Assembly: GCA_902785075.1 (NCBI GenBank)
Contig: CACZXN010000004.1
Span: 23,322-87,321, forward strand
Origin: an uncultured Bacteroidales bacterium
GTDB taxonomy: Bacteria; Bacteroidota; Bacteroidia; Bacteroidales; Bacteroidaceae
Direction: 5' to 3'
DNA: 64,000 nucleotides
Of this stretch, positions 44,201-54,382 are shown one piece after another (the first letter of the stretch is position 1; each line of letters opens with the position of its first letter). Position numbers and translations under genes: made by a program. A model generated the notes under the pieces. It saw only the letters and a program-made list of their open reading frames with translations, made no database searches and was not told the DNA's origin.

Positions 44201-47200
44201 TTCTCTTCAGAAGAGGCTGTTGCAGATTTGGCTGAAGCAGAATACCTCTATGGTGGAGGTAACGAAGGAAACGTCTGCGGTGACACCTACGTCAATCTGG
44301 GCAGCGGACGTATTTACAATGCCTTCGGAGGAGCCAGCAATGCCGATATCTTGGGTTCTACCCAAGTGATCATAGGATCAAACGATGGATTCCCATGGGT
44401 GATTGACAACGTCTATGGTGGTAATGACTTTGGCGGAAAAATCTCGGGACATAAAGATTATATTAGCGAAGTCAGAAAGTCTGGTGATACGCCACTTATC
44501 TTTGACCAAGAACTGGCAAAATCCTCAACCTATGTGAAGTATCTCCAAGGACGTGTCGATAGTATCTTCGGTGGTTGCTATGGTGAGTACGATTATACAG
44601 ACCGCATCTTCAAAGACTATACTAATGATGATGGTTCTCCTAAAGAGGGTTTCTTCTTCCCACATCTAAGCGAAAATTCGTTTGTTCACTTCACACCTAA
44701 CGACAACAGTAACAATAAAGTGGGTCATCTATTCGGCGGTAGTACAGGTGCTCCAGGTAACACCACCACCAATAACGGAATGCAGAACGAGAGTTATGTG
44801 CTCATTGATGACACCAAGACCACAGATGCAGAACGTTTTAGCAACGTAGATGTCTATGGAGGTGGAGCCTTCGCCGGTGTAGGTACGCTTAGCTCGAGTG
44901 GCATGGGTCGTACCATTGTGGATTTGTATGCTGGCAGTCTCCATAATGTTTATGGAGGATGTAATCAGGAAGGTTTGGTAGGCTATACCCGCGTCAACGT
45001 GCCTACCGAATCAACCATCAAACTCAATGCAATCTTCGGTGGTAGCAAAGGCTATGATGCTGAGAAGATTGCAGAAAAGCCAGAACTTAGTGCCCGTTAT
45101 TGTGACAACTACGTCACGATTGTTGACTTCAAGGGTGCTAACACCATCGTAAACGATGCCATCTATGGTGGCAATCACAACTGCCGCGTCTCATGCGACA
45201 CCTATATCAATATTGAAGCGCCGGTGATGCAGAGTAGCGGCTATCAGGCAACCATCTATGGTGCAGGTTATGGTGACAAGACTGTAAGCGGTCGTACCAA
45301 CGTGTTTATGAACGACAGATCCGTTGCTTATAAAGTCTTTGGTGGTGGTCGCGATGGAAACGTCTATAATTTCGCATCCCTTAGGAAATGGTTGGCAGCC
45401 CAATTTGTTGCAGGCGGTATGACTGAAGCAAGTGAAGTTGAAAATGCTGTCGTCGCATACGGAGGTCTCCTTACATCATGTGGAGATTACTTTAAAAATT
45501 ACCCAATCCCATTACCCGAAAAAACAGGGACATACGTAAACTCTGAGGGTACATTTGATGGCACCTACACCATCGATATCATGCCGAAAGATGTTGCAAC
45601 AAATCCTTTAACTACCTACTACAACACCAATGTTCACTTGATGCAAGGCAGTAGAGTGACGGGATATGCCTACGGTGGCGGACTCGGTTCGAATGCCATT
45701 GTCGGTGGTACGACCTACCTTGAGTTGAAGGGCGGTATCGTAGATCGAGACATCTATGGAGGAGGTCAAGGAGGTTCTGTGATGGATGAATATGAACTTG
45801 CCAAAGATGAAGCTACTAAAGACTTCGTTGCTACTACCAATGTCTATATTGAAGGCGGTATGGCTCGTAACGTCTATGGTGGCGGCTATATGGGACATGT
45901 GGGTAAGCACACAAAACTCGTGAATAGTCAGCTGGTAGATGCCGAAGTCCAAGAATCTTATACAGATGACATTCTCGGTGTAGCCAATGTTACAATTGGT
46001 AAGTTGGGCGGTACCAGCTTCATGGATGGTATTCCAGCTATCACGCGTAACGTCTATGGTGCAGGTGAAGGTGGTTCTGTATGGGGCACCACGAATGTCA
46101 CCATCAACAACGGTTATGTAGGCTATCGCACAGGCTATGTAGCTGTCACAAACGGCTCACTGACTGAAGGATATACATACTACATGGACGAATACGGTGC
46201 AGGTAAGTTCACCGCTACAAATGAAGTAGCTGACGAGACTCACAAATATTACTACTTGCCAACCGAAGCTGAATATGTTGAAGAGCTGTTGGATAACGGT
46301 AGCAGCATCGATTTGGCCGGTAACGTCTTCGGAGGCGGTTATGTGGTGAACAGTTACGTGGATGAGACCAATGTAGAGATGTACGGCGGTACCCTTCGTG
46401 GTAGCCTGTTCGGTGGTGGTGAGGTAGGTCCAATCGGACGTGGAACCGTAAGATACAAAGACACCTACACAACAACAGGATTGGTGAATGGTGATGCCAG
46501 AATTTACAAGGCAGGTAAGACCCATGTCACTTTGTTCGACGGTCATGTGATGCGTAATGTCTTCGGTGGTGGCCGTGGTAAGGACAGTTGGGGTGGCGAA
46601 GGTACAATGTTTATGAAGCAGAACATGACAGAAGAAGCGTTCGCTAGCTTGGACCTCCAGTGTAAGGGCTTTGTCTTCGGACAAACCGAAGTAAACATTC
46701 ATGGTGGTGAGGTAGGTACCGACGAAGGTGTGGTACTTGGTTACGGTAATGTATTCGGTGGCGGTGATGTCGGATGTGTCTATAGTGCATACAATACAGC
46801 CAATGGCTTGGCTATGGGTAAGAAGTCGGGTAAGCGCTATAATGAAGGAATTGCTGAAAATGCTGATGGTTATAACGACGAAGGCTACTACTACAAATGG
46901 GAGAGTAATGGTGAGAGTTATTCCTTTGGTTCTACGAAACGTCTTACCGAGGACTGCAAGGTATTGGTTGAGCCTTGGCTCAAAGCGAACACAGACATCT
47001 TAAACTATTCTGCTGGAGATTTTGTCCCCACCTCTGCGCTCAACAATTTGGGCAACAAGAGTGATACACAATGGAGACTACTCGGTAAAGAGGATGTCAA
47101 CCAAAATGGTATCATCATCCACAACGCTGTTTTTGCCGGAGGTAACACCTCTCCTGGTTCTACGGAGGTGTATGCAAATGCCACTACGGTCTTTGGAAAT

Positions 47201-50200
47201 GCTACAGCATCCATCAACGATGTCTATCACCGTGACCTCATTACCATCGGTAGAGGTCATGTCGGAGGACTCTATGGCGATGGAAACCTCACTCTCGTGG
47301 ATGGCTATCGTGAGTTAAACATCACCAACTACGGAACCGACTTTTACAGCATCAGCAACGAAATCAACAAGACACAATACGATGCTCTCCCCAAACGTGA
47401 GGCAGCCTATTACGAGATTCGTTACAGATGTACTGCATCATGTAGGGACAAGAACGACAGAATGTATAGTATAGGCTCAACCATTACTGCAGACGAGTTG
47501 CTGACGAAGTTCGTAAAAATCGTGGGTGATCATGAAGAATCTGTAGTATATAACGGCGATTCGGTGCTCACATATAATGAGACGCAACATGTTTGGGAAC
47601 CTAATGAGGCCGCAGGTTTCTGGGTTGAGAACGGCGTTTGCTCACGCTATGCAGGTCGTCCGATGAATACCATTCAGCGTGCCGACTTCTGTGGAGTATT
47701 CGGTAGTCGTATGGTGATGCAGGGAGCTCAGGACCGTGTGCCAGAGGTGGTGGATTACACCAACTACACCATCAACCGTGTGCGTGAGGTATCACTCAAC
47801 AAGAAGGTTTCTGTACGTGATGCTGACCAAAACGTGGAGAAGGATAAGGAGCACGGCAACTACTTCGGCATCTACAATACCGTGAACTACCTCGGAGCTT
47901 TGACCAGTGATGTGGATTTCCATTCTGCACGTTCCACTGCAAGTGATAATACAATCAATCTGCCGGATGCTGACCCAACAAAAGTTACAATCACTGCAGA
48001 TGAAACGGCACTGCATACATTAACTGAACAGCCGATTGCTGGTATTACCGCCAATGGTACAAGCCTTACCGCTTCTACAACACAGGCTTTGTATGCATTG
48101 CGCTCAAAGGGAATTCAGGGAGTCACGATTAAGCCATCTACAAGTACAACCATCACAGCAGATGAAACGGCACAGCAAACATTAAATGAACAGCCGATTG
48201 CTGGAGTCGCCGTCAGTGGTTCGACTGTTACGGTTGAGTCATTAGATGCATATTATCGGTTACTTGCTGCAAATATTAAGGGTGTAACCATTACAAACCC
48301 TGTTGAACTCACCGACCAGACGTTCTACGACTGGAAAGCAATCCATCATGAAGAGAAGACACGTAACAACGGTACTTGCCACAATAAAGTAGCATTGGCT
48401 TCAGGTGTGCATCTGGAGTTGACTACCGAACAGAGTACGGGTCCTGGTCTCTATGAGAAAAAATGGGGTCTGATTACCGGTGTGGTAGAACTCGACCTGA
48501 TCAATGTGCAGCCTGGTGTCGGTGGTGGTTTCGTCTATGCAAAGAACGCACATGGAATACGCGACAACAATACCGATAACTCACAATTGTTATTGACAGA
48601 CCTGAACACTGGTGCTGTTACCAACAAAAAGTTCAAATATGATGAGACCGAGAATACCAAGAAAGAATGGGAAACTTCGGGTAACTTCATCCATAGCACC
48701 CAAACCATCATTGATGACTGTTATAACATAGGAGGCAAATATAAGTCAAATTATAATGCCCCCGATGGTGTCCCTGCTCACTATTGGTTTATCAAGGGTT
48801 CTGTATATGTTTATGACCAGTATATCTCTGCCTATACAGGTTCACCGAATGCCTATAGTGAGGTTGTCAACATTCCATTGACTATTACATCTGCATCTCA
48901 TGGCCAGATGAAGTTGATGGATGTGATGCCAAACTACTACGCATATTACGCCAATACAACTGGTTCTACTAAGACTAAACTCAGACCAGACGATGTAATT
49001 GAACTGCGTAATATGACCTACAAGCTCAACGACCCAATCACCTATTGGGAATACTTCATGTTGAACGATGAAGAAAAGGCATTATTTGTACCAAAGACGT
49101 ATATCACAACCGACAGCTGTCAGATAGGTGAAACGGTTTATCCTCAAGGCTACGTGATGGTTCCAACAGAATATGATGATCTGTTCAACAGTGCTGATGA
49201 GGTAGACTTCACTCCAGAAGATAACCAAAATAATAATGTGAAAGCTGTCATCATGATAACGAAAGATAAGGACGGCAATCCTATCCAAGAGAAAGACCAG
49301 GATGGTAATCCAATCTACAAGGCCTTCAGTGACATCTTCCGTTCATCGAACAACCTGAGCCACGCTACGGGTTATATCCTTACGTATAAGATTAACAACC
49401 CAGATCAATGGAATCAGTGGTACACAGAAGAGTCGGATGCTGATCATGACGGAGCCAAATTACGTGAGAAGATTAAGACCAACACAAGCATAACCCCTCT
49501 AGGCTATGTTGACGCTCCTACCTATCATCCTACGACTCCTGGTCTGTACGGACAACAGGAATATAAGGTTGGCAATATCATTGCTCAAGACATCTATTAT
49601 TCATACGAAGGATATAATAGTAATGGTGATGATGACTACGATGACGATGGAGACATCAAGGGATTAAAGCAATTGAACGTAACAATTCCGGACAATCAAG
49701 CTGAGTTTGAACCTGCCTTTATCGTAACCAAAGACTTGTTAGAGACAACAAACATTCACTCAGTTGATCAACGCTTATACAAAGGTGCAACATTAGGTAA
49801 ATCCGGCTATTCTGATGAGACGTGGGCGGAAATGTACACCAAAACAAACAGTGTTGAGCCTGCTTACATCGTGACAAGCACCATCCAACTTGACAAATCG
49901 AAATTCATCTACCGTGGTACGTACATGACGAAGGCTGAGAAAGATAAATACAAGACAGACTATAGCGCATTAGCTACCGACATCGAAGCGTCTATCGTTC
50001 CTGCATACTACTGTAAGAAACCTGGTATGTATGGTGGTAACTACTTCATGGAGGGTCAGAACTACTATGCGAAGGAAGCCTTCAGCGAACTGTCAGCAGA
50101 AGACCGTGACAAGTTCGAATTCAACTACGATGCCCTCGACCTGTTGATTGACTCACTATATAGTTATAGTGGTCAGAATCTATCGGGCAAATTGATTCAT

Positions 50201-53200
50201 AAGGAAGGCGAGAAGTACCAGTACGACTCAAAGGACGGAACAAAGGCTGGTGCCGAAGCAAATGATGCTCACTATTCACTGCCGACATCCATCGATTACA
50301 CAGCTACTTTCAAGGGTGGTTCACTGACATACACCTATAAGGGTCAGGAGAAAACCATTCAAACGAATGCAGAAATTGATGGCGAAGAATATGAGTCTCT
50401 GCTTAACGAGCGTTATTACTATTCACCTATCAATGTAAAACAGACCACGATTGATAATGACCCTACCAAGCTGTATCCGTACTACGTTGTTAACAAGACG
50501 ATGATGCTTGGTGAAACGCCGTATGCTGCTGGTCAGGTGATTGACAAGGAAACGTATGATGCTCTGCCTGCTACAAACCAGACAAATGACATTACTAAAC
50601 TGACCTTCAATCAAGAAGGTACATATTACTATTGTCGCCAAGGTTATACAATTGCAGCAGAAGCTGATGGAGGTAAAGGTGTGACGGATTACTACCTAAA
50701 ACCTGGTAGCACCACCGAACATGCGACTTATACCTACGGACAACAAGTTCCTGCAGAAACGGTTATTACCCAAGACAACTTTAAGGCACTCACCAACAAC
50801 CAGGCGAACTTCGTCATCCACGGTACAGCACCGACGGAGACCAGTACGCTGTTTGTGACTCGTAACTCAGACATCAAGGATCTGTCGCAAGAGAAGATCA
50901 TCACAGTGATCTATGAGTACAACTATGTGGAAAGCGATATGTCGGGTATGAACATCGTACCAGTCAGCGAACGTCATGTGCTGAACATCCATATCAACTT
51001 CCGTAGCGGTGTACCAACCGTTGAAGACATCACTGCACCTGAGATTGTGCTGCCAGGTACCTCCGTGAGCATCAAGGAGCCTTACGTAGAACCAGGAGCA
51101 TACGAGGTAACAGGTGGTGGTTGGGAATTGTTCGATGACAAGAACGATGCGACAAGCCATATCAATGGTGTTGAGTACACTCCAAATGTCGATCCACTCT
51201 ACCTCTATCAAAACAACTACTGGATAGCATACTATGCGAAGACTTATCTAGGTAAGACCTACTCAAATGCTGTACCAGTGAGTGTAGCTAACTACCACGA
51301 CCTGAAGAAGGTAATGGAGGCAACTACCCACCACTACTACATAGACCATCAAGATGTCATCGATGTTCAGAAGATTGAACCAAAGATTTACATCAACGAC
51401 TACAGCAAGGATGAGACGGGTAAGAAGGACGGTCTCGACCTGTTCAAGGATCTGTATGACCTGAGTGTGCTCCAGCCAAGTACTTCAGAGATAGACAATG
51501 AAACTGGTTTGATGAAGACTGGTGAATTCAAAGATCATAAGCCTTTGAACAACCGTGTTGCTGGAGGAAATCATCTCGAGTTCTTCCTGCGTACGGATAT
51601 CGAACGTGGAACAGAGACCGTGAAAAATCCTGCCCACGCAACAGATTCAGAAGCACCAGAAACCATCACACAGACTATTCCTTGGACATCTATCGGAAAG
51701 GAATCAGGAACCTGCTTCAGTGGTACGCTGCATGGTGACGGACATACGCTCAGTGGTCTCGACAACTCATTGTTCGATGAGCTCTGTGGTGACGTCTACA
51801 ACCTCGGTGTGACCGGTACGTTCACGGGTGCAGGTATTGCAGAGAGTGGCGGTGGCTATATTGAGAACAGCTGGATTAGTACGACCTCGACTGAGGCGAA
51901 GACAACCCAGCCTGTATTCGGTACTCCAAACCGAGACGCAAATGACGCAAGAGGACCTATCCAGGTAGTGAACAGCTACTATCTGGAGGATGATGCAGAT
52001 GCCTATGACGCAGGCACCACTACACCGAAGACGGGTTCATACACCAAGCAGATTACAGATCATAACGTTAGTGCTCACGGTACACCAATCCGTAAGCCTG
52101 CTAAGGCCTTCTACAACGGTGAGGTTGCTTACGACTTGAACGGCTTCTACCTGTACAAGCGTTATAACGACCATGCTAAACCTAGCGGTTCTGCGACTTA
52201 CCACTACTGGTTGTCAGGCAATGACGAACGTCAGGATGGAACATACGCAAGCAATCCTACTTACAGCTCTGCAGGTTACAACAACTCTATGTATGTAGAG
52301 GATCGCTTCGCTGACGGTGACTTCCGCTATGCAGAAGGAAACATCCCTGAAGCAAAAGACAAGCGTCAGTACTCATACACCATTGAAGAAGAAGGCCCGG
52401 AGAAAGGTAAGATCAAGAATGAGTTCTATCCTATCTATCCAGAAGACTACATCTTCTTCGGTCAGCGACTGACTTATGGTTATTCAGATACGAAAGAGCA
52501 TGATCCATTCCCAACAGCTGTCGCAAGCGATAACCACGTCTATCGTGCTCCTGCATACTTCCGCAACAGCGAGATGGGTATGGCTCACTTCAATCCAGAT
52601 GCAATACTGGCTGCCAAGTCAGCAGATGGAACAAGGGAAGCTTATCCAGGTATGACTGCAATCGACTTTGCAGGACATAATGACACGCACGAGGAGACAA
52701 ATGGAGCTGATAAGCCGTATAAGTTAGGAACGACAGAAGGCGGTTTGTTCTATCCACCATTGTTGGACGATGATGGTCTGACCAGTATCATGAACGCAGA
52801 CGAGACTCGCAACCTGTTGGCTTATGCACCAGCAGAGACCTCTGAGAGCGGTTATGCCAACAAGATGACCTATGATGTGCTGAACGGTTACTTCGCTGAT
52901 CCAAGCTACTTCAGCTACAGCGATAAGAACACGGCTGCCAATAAGAAGTATACTGACGGAAAGGAATATGGACGTGTTGCCATCGTTCCTGAGAACAACA
53001 TTAATGGTCACGTAGTTCAGAGCGACCTGACTGCGACGAACGACCACTTCCTGGTTGACCGACAGGACTTCAACGCACCGTTTGAATACCAGTTCTTGCC
53101 AAGCACAGGTTCAGAGGAAGGTACTCGTATGTGGTACCAGCGTGCACCTGACAACTACGTAGAATTTGATGGTGCAACACCAGCAGGCAGCTCGAAGGGT

Positions 53201-54370
53201 TGGGAAGGTGTGAGCATCCCATTCGAGGCAGAAGTTGTCACGACAGACCAGAAGGGTGAGATTACCCACTTCTACAGGAAGAGTGCTGATAGCGGTTACG
53301 AACGAGGCTACGACTCTGGTCACGAGTACTGGCTGCGTCAGTTCACGGGAGTCGATGGTTACACAGATGCAAACCAGACCGATCTCAAGGCCACTATGGT
53401 TTACCCAACAGCAGGCAAATCGGATGCAACCAAGGAGGTTAAGAACACCTTCCTCTGGGATTACTATTACGAGGCAGGTCACAAACATAAGGATATGCAG
53501 ACTGATACGTACCAGACCTATTATGAGCAGGCTACACGTAAGTATGCAAACTATCCGCGCCTGACAAACGGAAAGCCTTACATCATCGGATTCCCAGGTA
53601 AGCCGTACTACGAGTTCGACCTCAGCGGTACATTCATCCCAACAACTACCGCGGATCCGACACCAACACAGCTTGATGCACAGACCATCACCTTCGCTTC
53701 GCAACCAGGTGCAACCATTCATGTGAGCGACAACGAGAAAGCAGGCGTAGAACACAAAGGTTATACCTTCGTACCAAGCTACCTGAACGAAGAACTGAAA
53801 GCTGGCAACTATGTGCTGAACAGCGATGGTAATGCATACACCAAGTTGAGTGACACTCCAGCCACTTATACTTTCACTGGCAAGACCTACGCAACTCAAG
53901 AAGCATTCGATGAAGCAGGAACGTTGTACACTGATGAAGCAGGAACAACAGTCGCTACCGAATGGAATGACGGAACCACTTACTACCAGCGTACAAGGAT
54001 TCCGTCTGCTAACGAGACGAACAAGGTGACACCAATGCTGAGTGCCTTCCGTCCTTACTTCACAGGAACCTACAATCCAAGTAGTAATCCGGCACCACGC
54101 CGCATCATCTTCAGCGGAGCAGACGACAAACTCCAGCAAGATCTTGAGGAGCGTCACTCAGGCGATGCAGACGGAGGTCTCATCATCTCTGTTGACAAAC
54201 GCGACATCGTAGTTGAATCTACTCGCCGCGACAACGCAACGGTACGTATCGTTACAGCAAGCGGTATCACTATCACGACCTTCACCATCGAACCAGGACA
54301 GGCTATCCGCACTACGGTCAACATGACAGGTGTTTACATGGTGAACAGATCGAAGGTAGTAGTGAAGTAA
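41273..54370 (+). CDS. Giant secreted glycine-rich repeat protein (about 4365 residues)
   Basis: Start at 41273 (MIKSKDIMMIKK) gives a basic leader and a signal core of nine minisatellite units ending 'PLMAQ'. Up to about residue 2000 the protein consists of some 35 degenerate repeats around 'NVYGGGNxGxVxGxTxVNI', i.e. 'YGGG/FGGG' turns followed by short beta strands, as expected for a right-handed beta-solenoid or autotransporter-like stalk. Then follow two direct 55-residue repeats ('ITADETA..TL.EQPIAG'), mixed beta modules with 'YYxxxGMYGGNYF' elements, and an Ig-like region ('VLPGTSVSIKEPYVEPGAY'). The end 'IVTASGITITTFTIEPGQ' ... 'GVYMVNRSKVVVK' resembles a type IX secretion C-terminal domain. 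It is the last and largest gene of the fimbrillin block and probably a surface adhesin or matrix protein. No homolog is named by me. Confidence 0.8.
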   Translation: MIKSKDIMMIKKLMGPMGLMRLMRLIRLMGLMGLIGFMGLQPLMAQDAAQDEPKPIIVKGNVYGGGNKGKVDGNTTVTVVSGDLHMVFGGARMADVGGRSFVNIDGENTTEYIMANQVYGGNDISGTIGEGSVETTVPAELTAVKRTDADANNPKKNEIDNTWKSFVRVSGNNEDIVSATATTSTKHAVYIGALFGGGDGEYEYTDEDGDPLKDENGHYYVNKVKKEYNTSTQQQVITRTKIATRETPFNLPTLRKTYLEINGGSIVYAFGGGNNATVTEATVINVDNPTKVVSSIKDPNNPNKRVSDNELLTSERILEMGINPGLSHPNSDAFQIGSLFGGNNNTAMAIMPTWNLQSGLIRNVYSGGNRGDMISSKGLLLKIAPAEMNGENEHDLAKNDHPLVIDNVYGGCRIADVRPMELKNGEYKDVEQVYNLEGYKFPHNLAARTLIYGGDINNVYGGNDIRGKVYFGNALGIYTSVRGNIYGGGNGSYAYTDNPVNQYNPTYGDLYYNPGTNSVEALTELRPHAEQVCIRLAGTEAKKTIIHGSVFVGGNCATLKKDESHKDLASYPLVDLKMGSHVIAENVFLGNNGEKMVAYNKTGKDNAGKDEKDALEGVLLTMKKEGFSSIDLQNPTTFAHYMEGAAMDLIPKVSFDDELRGDPATYIPYSSQVGSLYLGGNVGSMTYAGKNAMTLNAPVYIYNKVVGGCNNADVPKTEYNAAYEGGILGTPSELASDGLFREGKEASGAIQNRLELNFNGTRIRPQRWARDKNTGEYSLNYLGQEYLEWNTKVWDETSESFEDTDVGYGDNTSADHDRRLIGGNVYGGCYNTGHVNGNVVININSDVYERDVLFAKTATDENNITSIVDDPVEDTRRTGVIIENQRNDLMAVGLSIFGAGKGLGTEIWGSTTVNLNKGYAFQAYGGGEEGYVGKGTIVTDSESNTQYDTDGFIQKAYNDYDAAYSSTVNLNGTKTVFSSEEAVADLAEAEYLYGGGNEGNVCGDTYVNLGSGRIYNAFGGASNADILGSTQVIIGSNDGFPWVIDNVYGGNDFGGKISGHKDYISEVRKSGDTPLIFDQELAKSSTYVKYLQGRVDSIFGGCYGEYDYTDRIFKDYTNDDGSPKEGFFFPHLSENSFVHFTPNDNSNNKVGHLFGGSTGAPGNTTTNNGMQNESYVLIDDTKTTDAERFSNVDVYGGGAFAGVGTLSSSGMGRTIVDLYAGSLHNVYGGCNQEGLVGYTRVNVPTESTIKLNAIFGGSKGYDAEKIAEKPELSARYCDNYVTIVDFKGANTIVNDAIYGGNHNCRVSCDTYINIEAPVMQSSGYQATIYGAGYGDKTVSGRTNVFMNDRSVAYKVFGGGRDGNVYNFASLRKWLAAQFVAGGMTEASEVENAVVAYGGLLTSCGDYFKNYPIPLPEKTGTYVNSEGTFDGTYTIDIMPKDVATNPLTTYYNTNVHLMQGSRVTGYAYGGGLGSNAIVGGTTYLELKGGIVDRDIYGGGQGGSVMDEYELAKDEATKDFVATTNVYIEGGMARNVYGGGYMGHVGKHTKLVNSQLVDAEVQESYTDDILGVANVTIGKLGGTSFMDGIPAITRNVYGAGEGGSVWGTTNVTINNGYVGYRTGYVAVTNGSLTEGYTYYMDEYGAGKFTATNEVADETHKYYYLPTEAEYVEELLDNGSSIDLAGNVFGGGYVVNSYVDETNVEMYGGTLRGSLFGGGEVGPIGRGTVRYKDTYTTTGLVNGDARIYKAGKTHVTLFDGHVMRNVFGGGRGKDSWGGEGTMFMKQNMTEEAFASLDLQCKGFVFGQTEVNIHGGEVGTDEGVVLGYGNVFGGGDVGCVYSAYNTANGLAMGKKSGKRYNEGIAENADGYNDEGYYYKWESNGESYSFGSTKRLTEDCKVLVEPWLKANTDILNYSAGDFVPTSALNNLGNKSDTQWRLLGKEDVNQNGIIIHNAVFAGGNTSPGSTEVYANATTVFGNATASINDVYHRDLITIGRGHVGGLYGDGNLTLVDGYRELNITNYGTDFYSISNEINKTQYDALPKREAAYYEIRYRCTASCRDKNDRMYSIGSTITADELLTKFVKIVGDHEESVVYNGDSVLTYNETQHVWEPNEAAGFWVENGVCSRYAGRPMNTIQRADFCGVFGSRMVMQGAQDRVPEVVDYTNYTINRVREVSLNKKVSVRDADQNVEKDKEHGNYFGIYNTVNYLGALTSDVDFHSARSTASDNTINLPDADPTKVTITADETALHTLTEQPIAGITANGTSLTASTTQALYALRSKGIQGVTIKPSTSTTITADETAQQTLNEQPIAGVAVSGSTVTVESLDAYYRLLAANIKGVTITNPVELTDQTFYDWKAIHHEEKTRNNGTCHNKVALASGVHLELTTEQSTGPGLYEKKWGLITGVVELDLINVQPGVGGGFVYAKNAHGIRDNNTDNSQLLLTDLNTGAVTNKKFKYDETENTKKEWETSGNFIHSTQTIIDDCYNIGGKYKSNYNAPDGVPAHYWFIKGSVYVYDQYISAYTGSPNAYSEVVNIPLTITSASHGQMKLMDVMPNYYAYYANTTGSTKTKLRPDDVIELRNMTYKLNDPITYWEYFMLNDEEKALFVPKTYITTDSCQIGETVYPQGYVMVPTEYDDLFNSADEVDFTPEDNQNNNVKAVIMITKDKDGNPIQEKDQDGNPIYKAFSDIFRSSNNLSHATGYILTYKINNPDQWNQWYTEESDADHDGAKLREKIKTNTSITPLGYVDAPTYHPTTPGLYGQQEYKVGNIIAQDIYYSYEGYNSNGDDDYDDDGDIKGLKQLNVTIPDNQAEFEPAFIVTKDLLETTNIHSVDQRLYKGATLGKSGYSDETWAEMYTKTNSVEPAYIVTSTIQLDKSKFIYRGTYMTKAEKDKYKTDYSALATDIEASIVPAYYCKKPGMYGGNYFMEGQNYYAKEAFSELSAEDRDKFEFNYDALDLLIDSLYSYSGQNLSGKLIHKEGEKYQYDSKDGTKAGAEANDAHYSLPTSIDYTATFKGGSLTYTYKGQEKTIQTNAEIDGEEYESLLNERYYYSPINVKQTTIDNDPTKLYPYYVVNKTMMLGETPYAAGQVIDKETYDALPATNQTNDITKLTFNQEGTYYYCRQGYTIAAEADGGKGVTDYYLKPGSTTEHATYTYGQQVPAETVITQDNFKALTNNQANFVIHGTAPTETSTLFVTRNSDIKDLSQEKIITVIYEYNYVESDMSGMNIVPVSERHVLNIHINFRSGVPTVEDITAPEIVLPGTSVSIKEPYVEPGAYEVTGGGWELFDDKNDATSHINGVEYTPNVDPLYLYQNNYWIAYYAKTYLGKTYSNAVPVSVANYHDLKKVMEATTHHYYIDHQDVIDVQKIEPKIYINDYSKDETGKKDGLDLFKDLYDLSVLQPSTSEIDNETGLMKTGEFKDHKPLNNRVAGGNHLEFFLRTDIERGTETVKNPAHATDSEAPETITQTIPWTSIGKESGTCFSGTLHGDGHTLSGLDNSLFDELCGDVYNLGVTGTFTGAGIAESGGGYIENSWISTTSTEAKTTQPVFGTPNRDANDARGPIQVVNSYYLEDDADAYDAGTTTPKTGSYTKQITDHNVSAHGTPIRKPAKAFYNGEVAYDLNGFYLYKRYNDHAKPSGSATYHYWLSGNDERQDGTYASNPTYSSAGYNNSMYVEDRFADGDFRYAEGNIPEAKDKRQYSYTIEEEGPEKGKIKNEFYPIYPEDYIFFGQRLTYGYSDTKEHDPFPTAVASDNHVYRAPAYFRNSEMGMAHFNPDAILAAKSADGTREAYPGMTAIDFAGHNDTHEETNGADKPYKLGTTEGGLFYPPLLDDDGLTSIMNADETRNLLAYAPAETSESGYANKMTYDVLNGYFADPSYFSYSDKNTAANKKYTDGKEYGRVAIVPENNINGHVVQSDLTATNDHFLVDRQDFNAPFEYQFLPSTGSEEGTRMWYQRAPDNYVEFDGATPAGSSKGWEGVSIPFEAEVVTTDQKGEITHFYRKSADSGYERGYDSGHEYWLRQFTGVDGYTDANQTDLKATMVYPTAGKSDATKEVKNTFLWDYYYEAGHKHKDMQTDTYQTYYEQATRKYANYPRLTNGKPYIIGFPGKPYYEFDLSGTFIPTTTADPTPTQLDAQTITFASQPGATIHVSDNEKAGVEHKGYTFVPSYLNEELKAGNYVLNSDGNAYTKLSDTPATYTFTGKTYATQEAFDEAGTLYTDEAGTTVATEWNDGTTYYQRTRIPSANETNKVTPMLSAFRPYFTGTYNPSSNPAPRRIIFSGADDKLQQDLEERHSGDADGGLIISVDKRDIVVESTRRDNATVRIVTASGITITTFTIEPGQAIRTTVNMTGVYMVNRSKVVVK
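41312..41392 (+). repeat. 9-bp minisatellite encoding the signal peptide of the giant protein
   Basis: Nine units of ATGGGGCTT type (with ATGAGGCTT, ATTAGGCTC, ATAGGCTTT variants), all in phase M/I-G/R-L/P/F. Confidence 0.95.
47989..48300 (+). repeat. Direct repeat of about 165 and 150 bp inside the giant gene
   Basis: 'ATCACTGCAGATGAAACGGC' near 47990 returns near 48155 as 'ATCACAGCAGATGAAACGGC'; both copies encode 'ITADETAxxTLxEQPIAGxxx' and end in 'KGxxGVTI'-like text. A recent internal duplication. Confidence 0.85.
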
Positions 54371-54382
54371 AGAGAAAGGAAT

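Noticed and set aside
53111-54157. Long antisense open frame (348 codons) opposite the end of the giant gene
   Set aside because: It is rich in Cys, Val and Trp with no recognisable domain, and lies fully opposite a frame with clear protein character and a sorting-like tail; a shadow of codon usage.
37974-54370. Diversity-generating retroelement, suggested by the Avd-like four-helix protein near variable surface genes
   Set aside because: No reverse transcriptase, no template/variable repeat pair with adenine-specific changes seen in the window.
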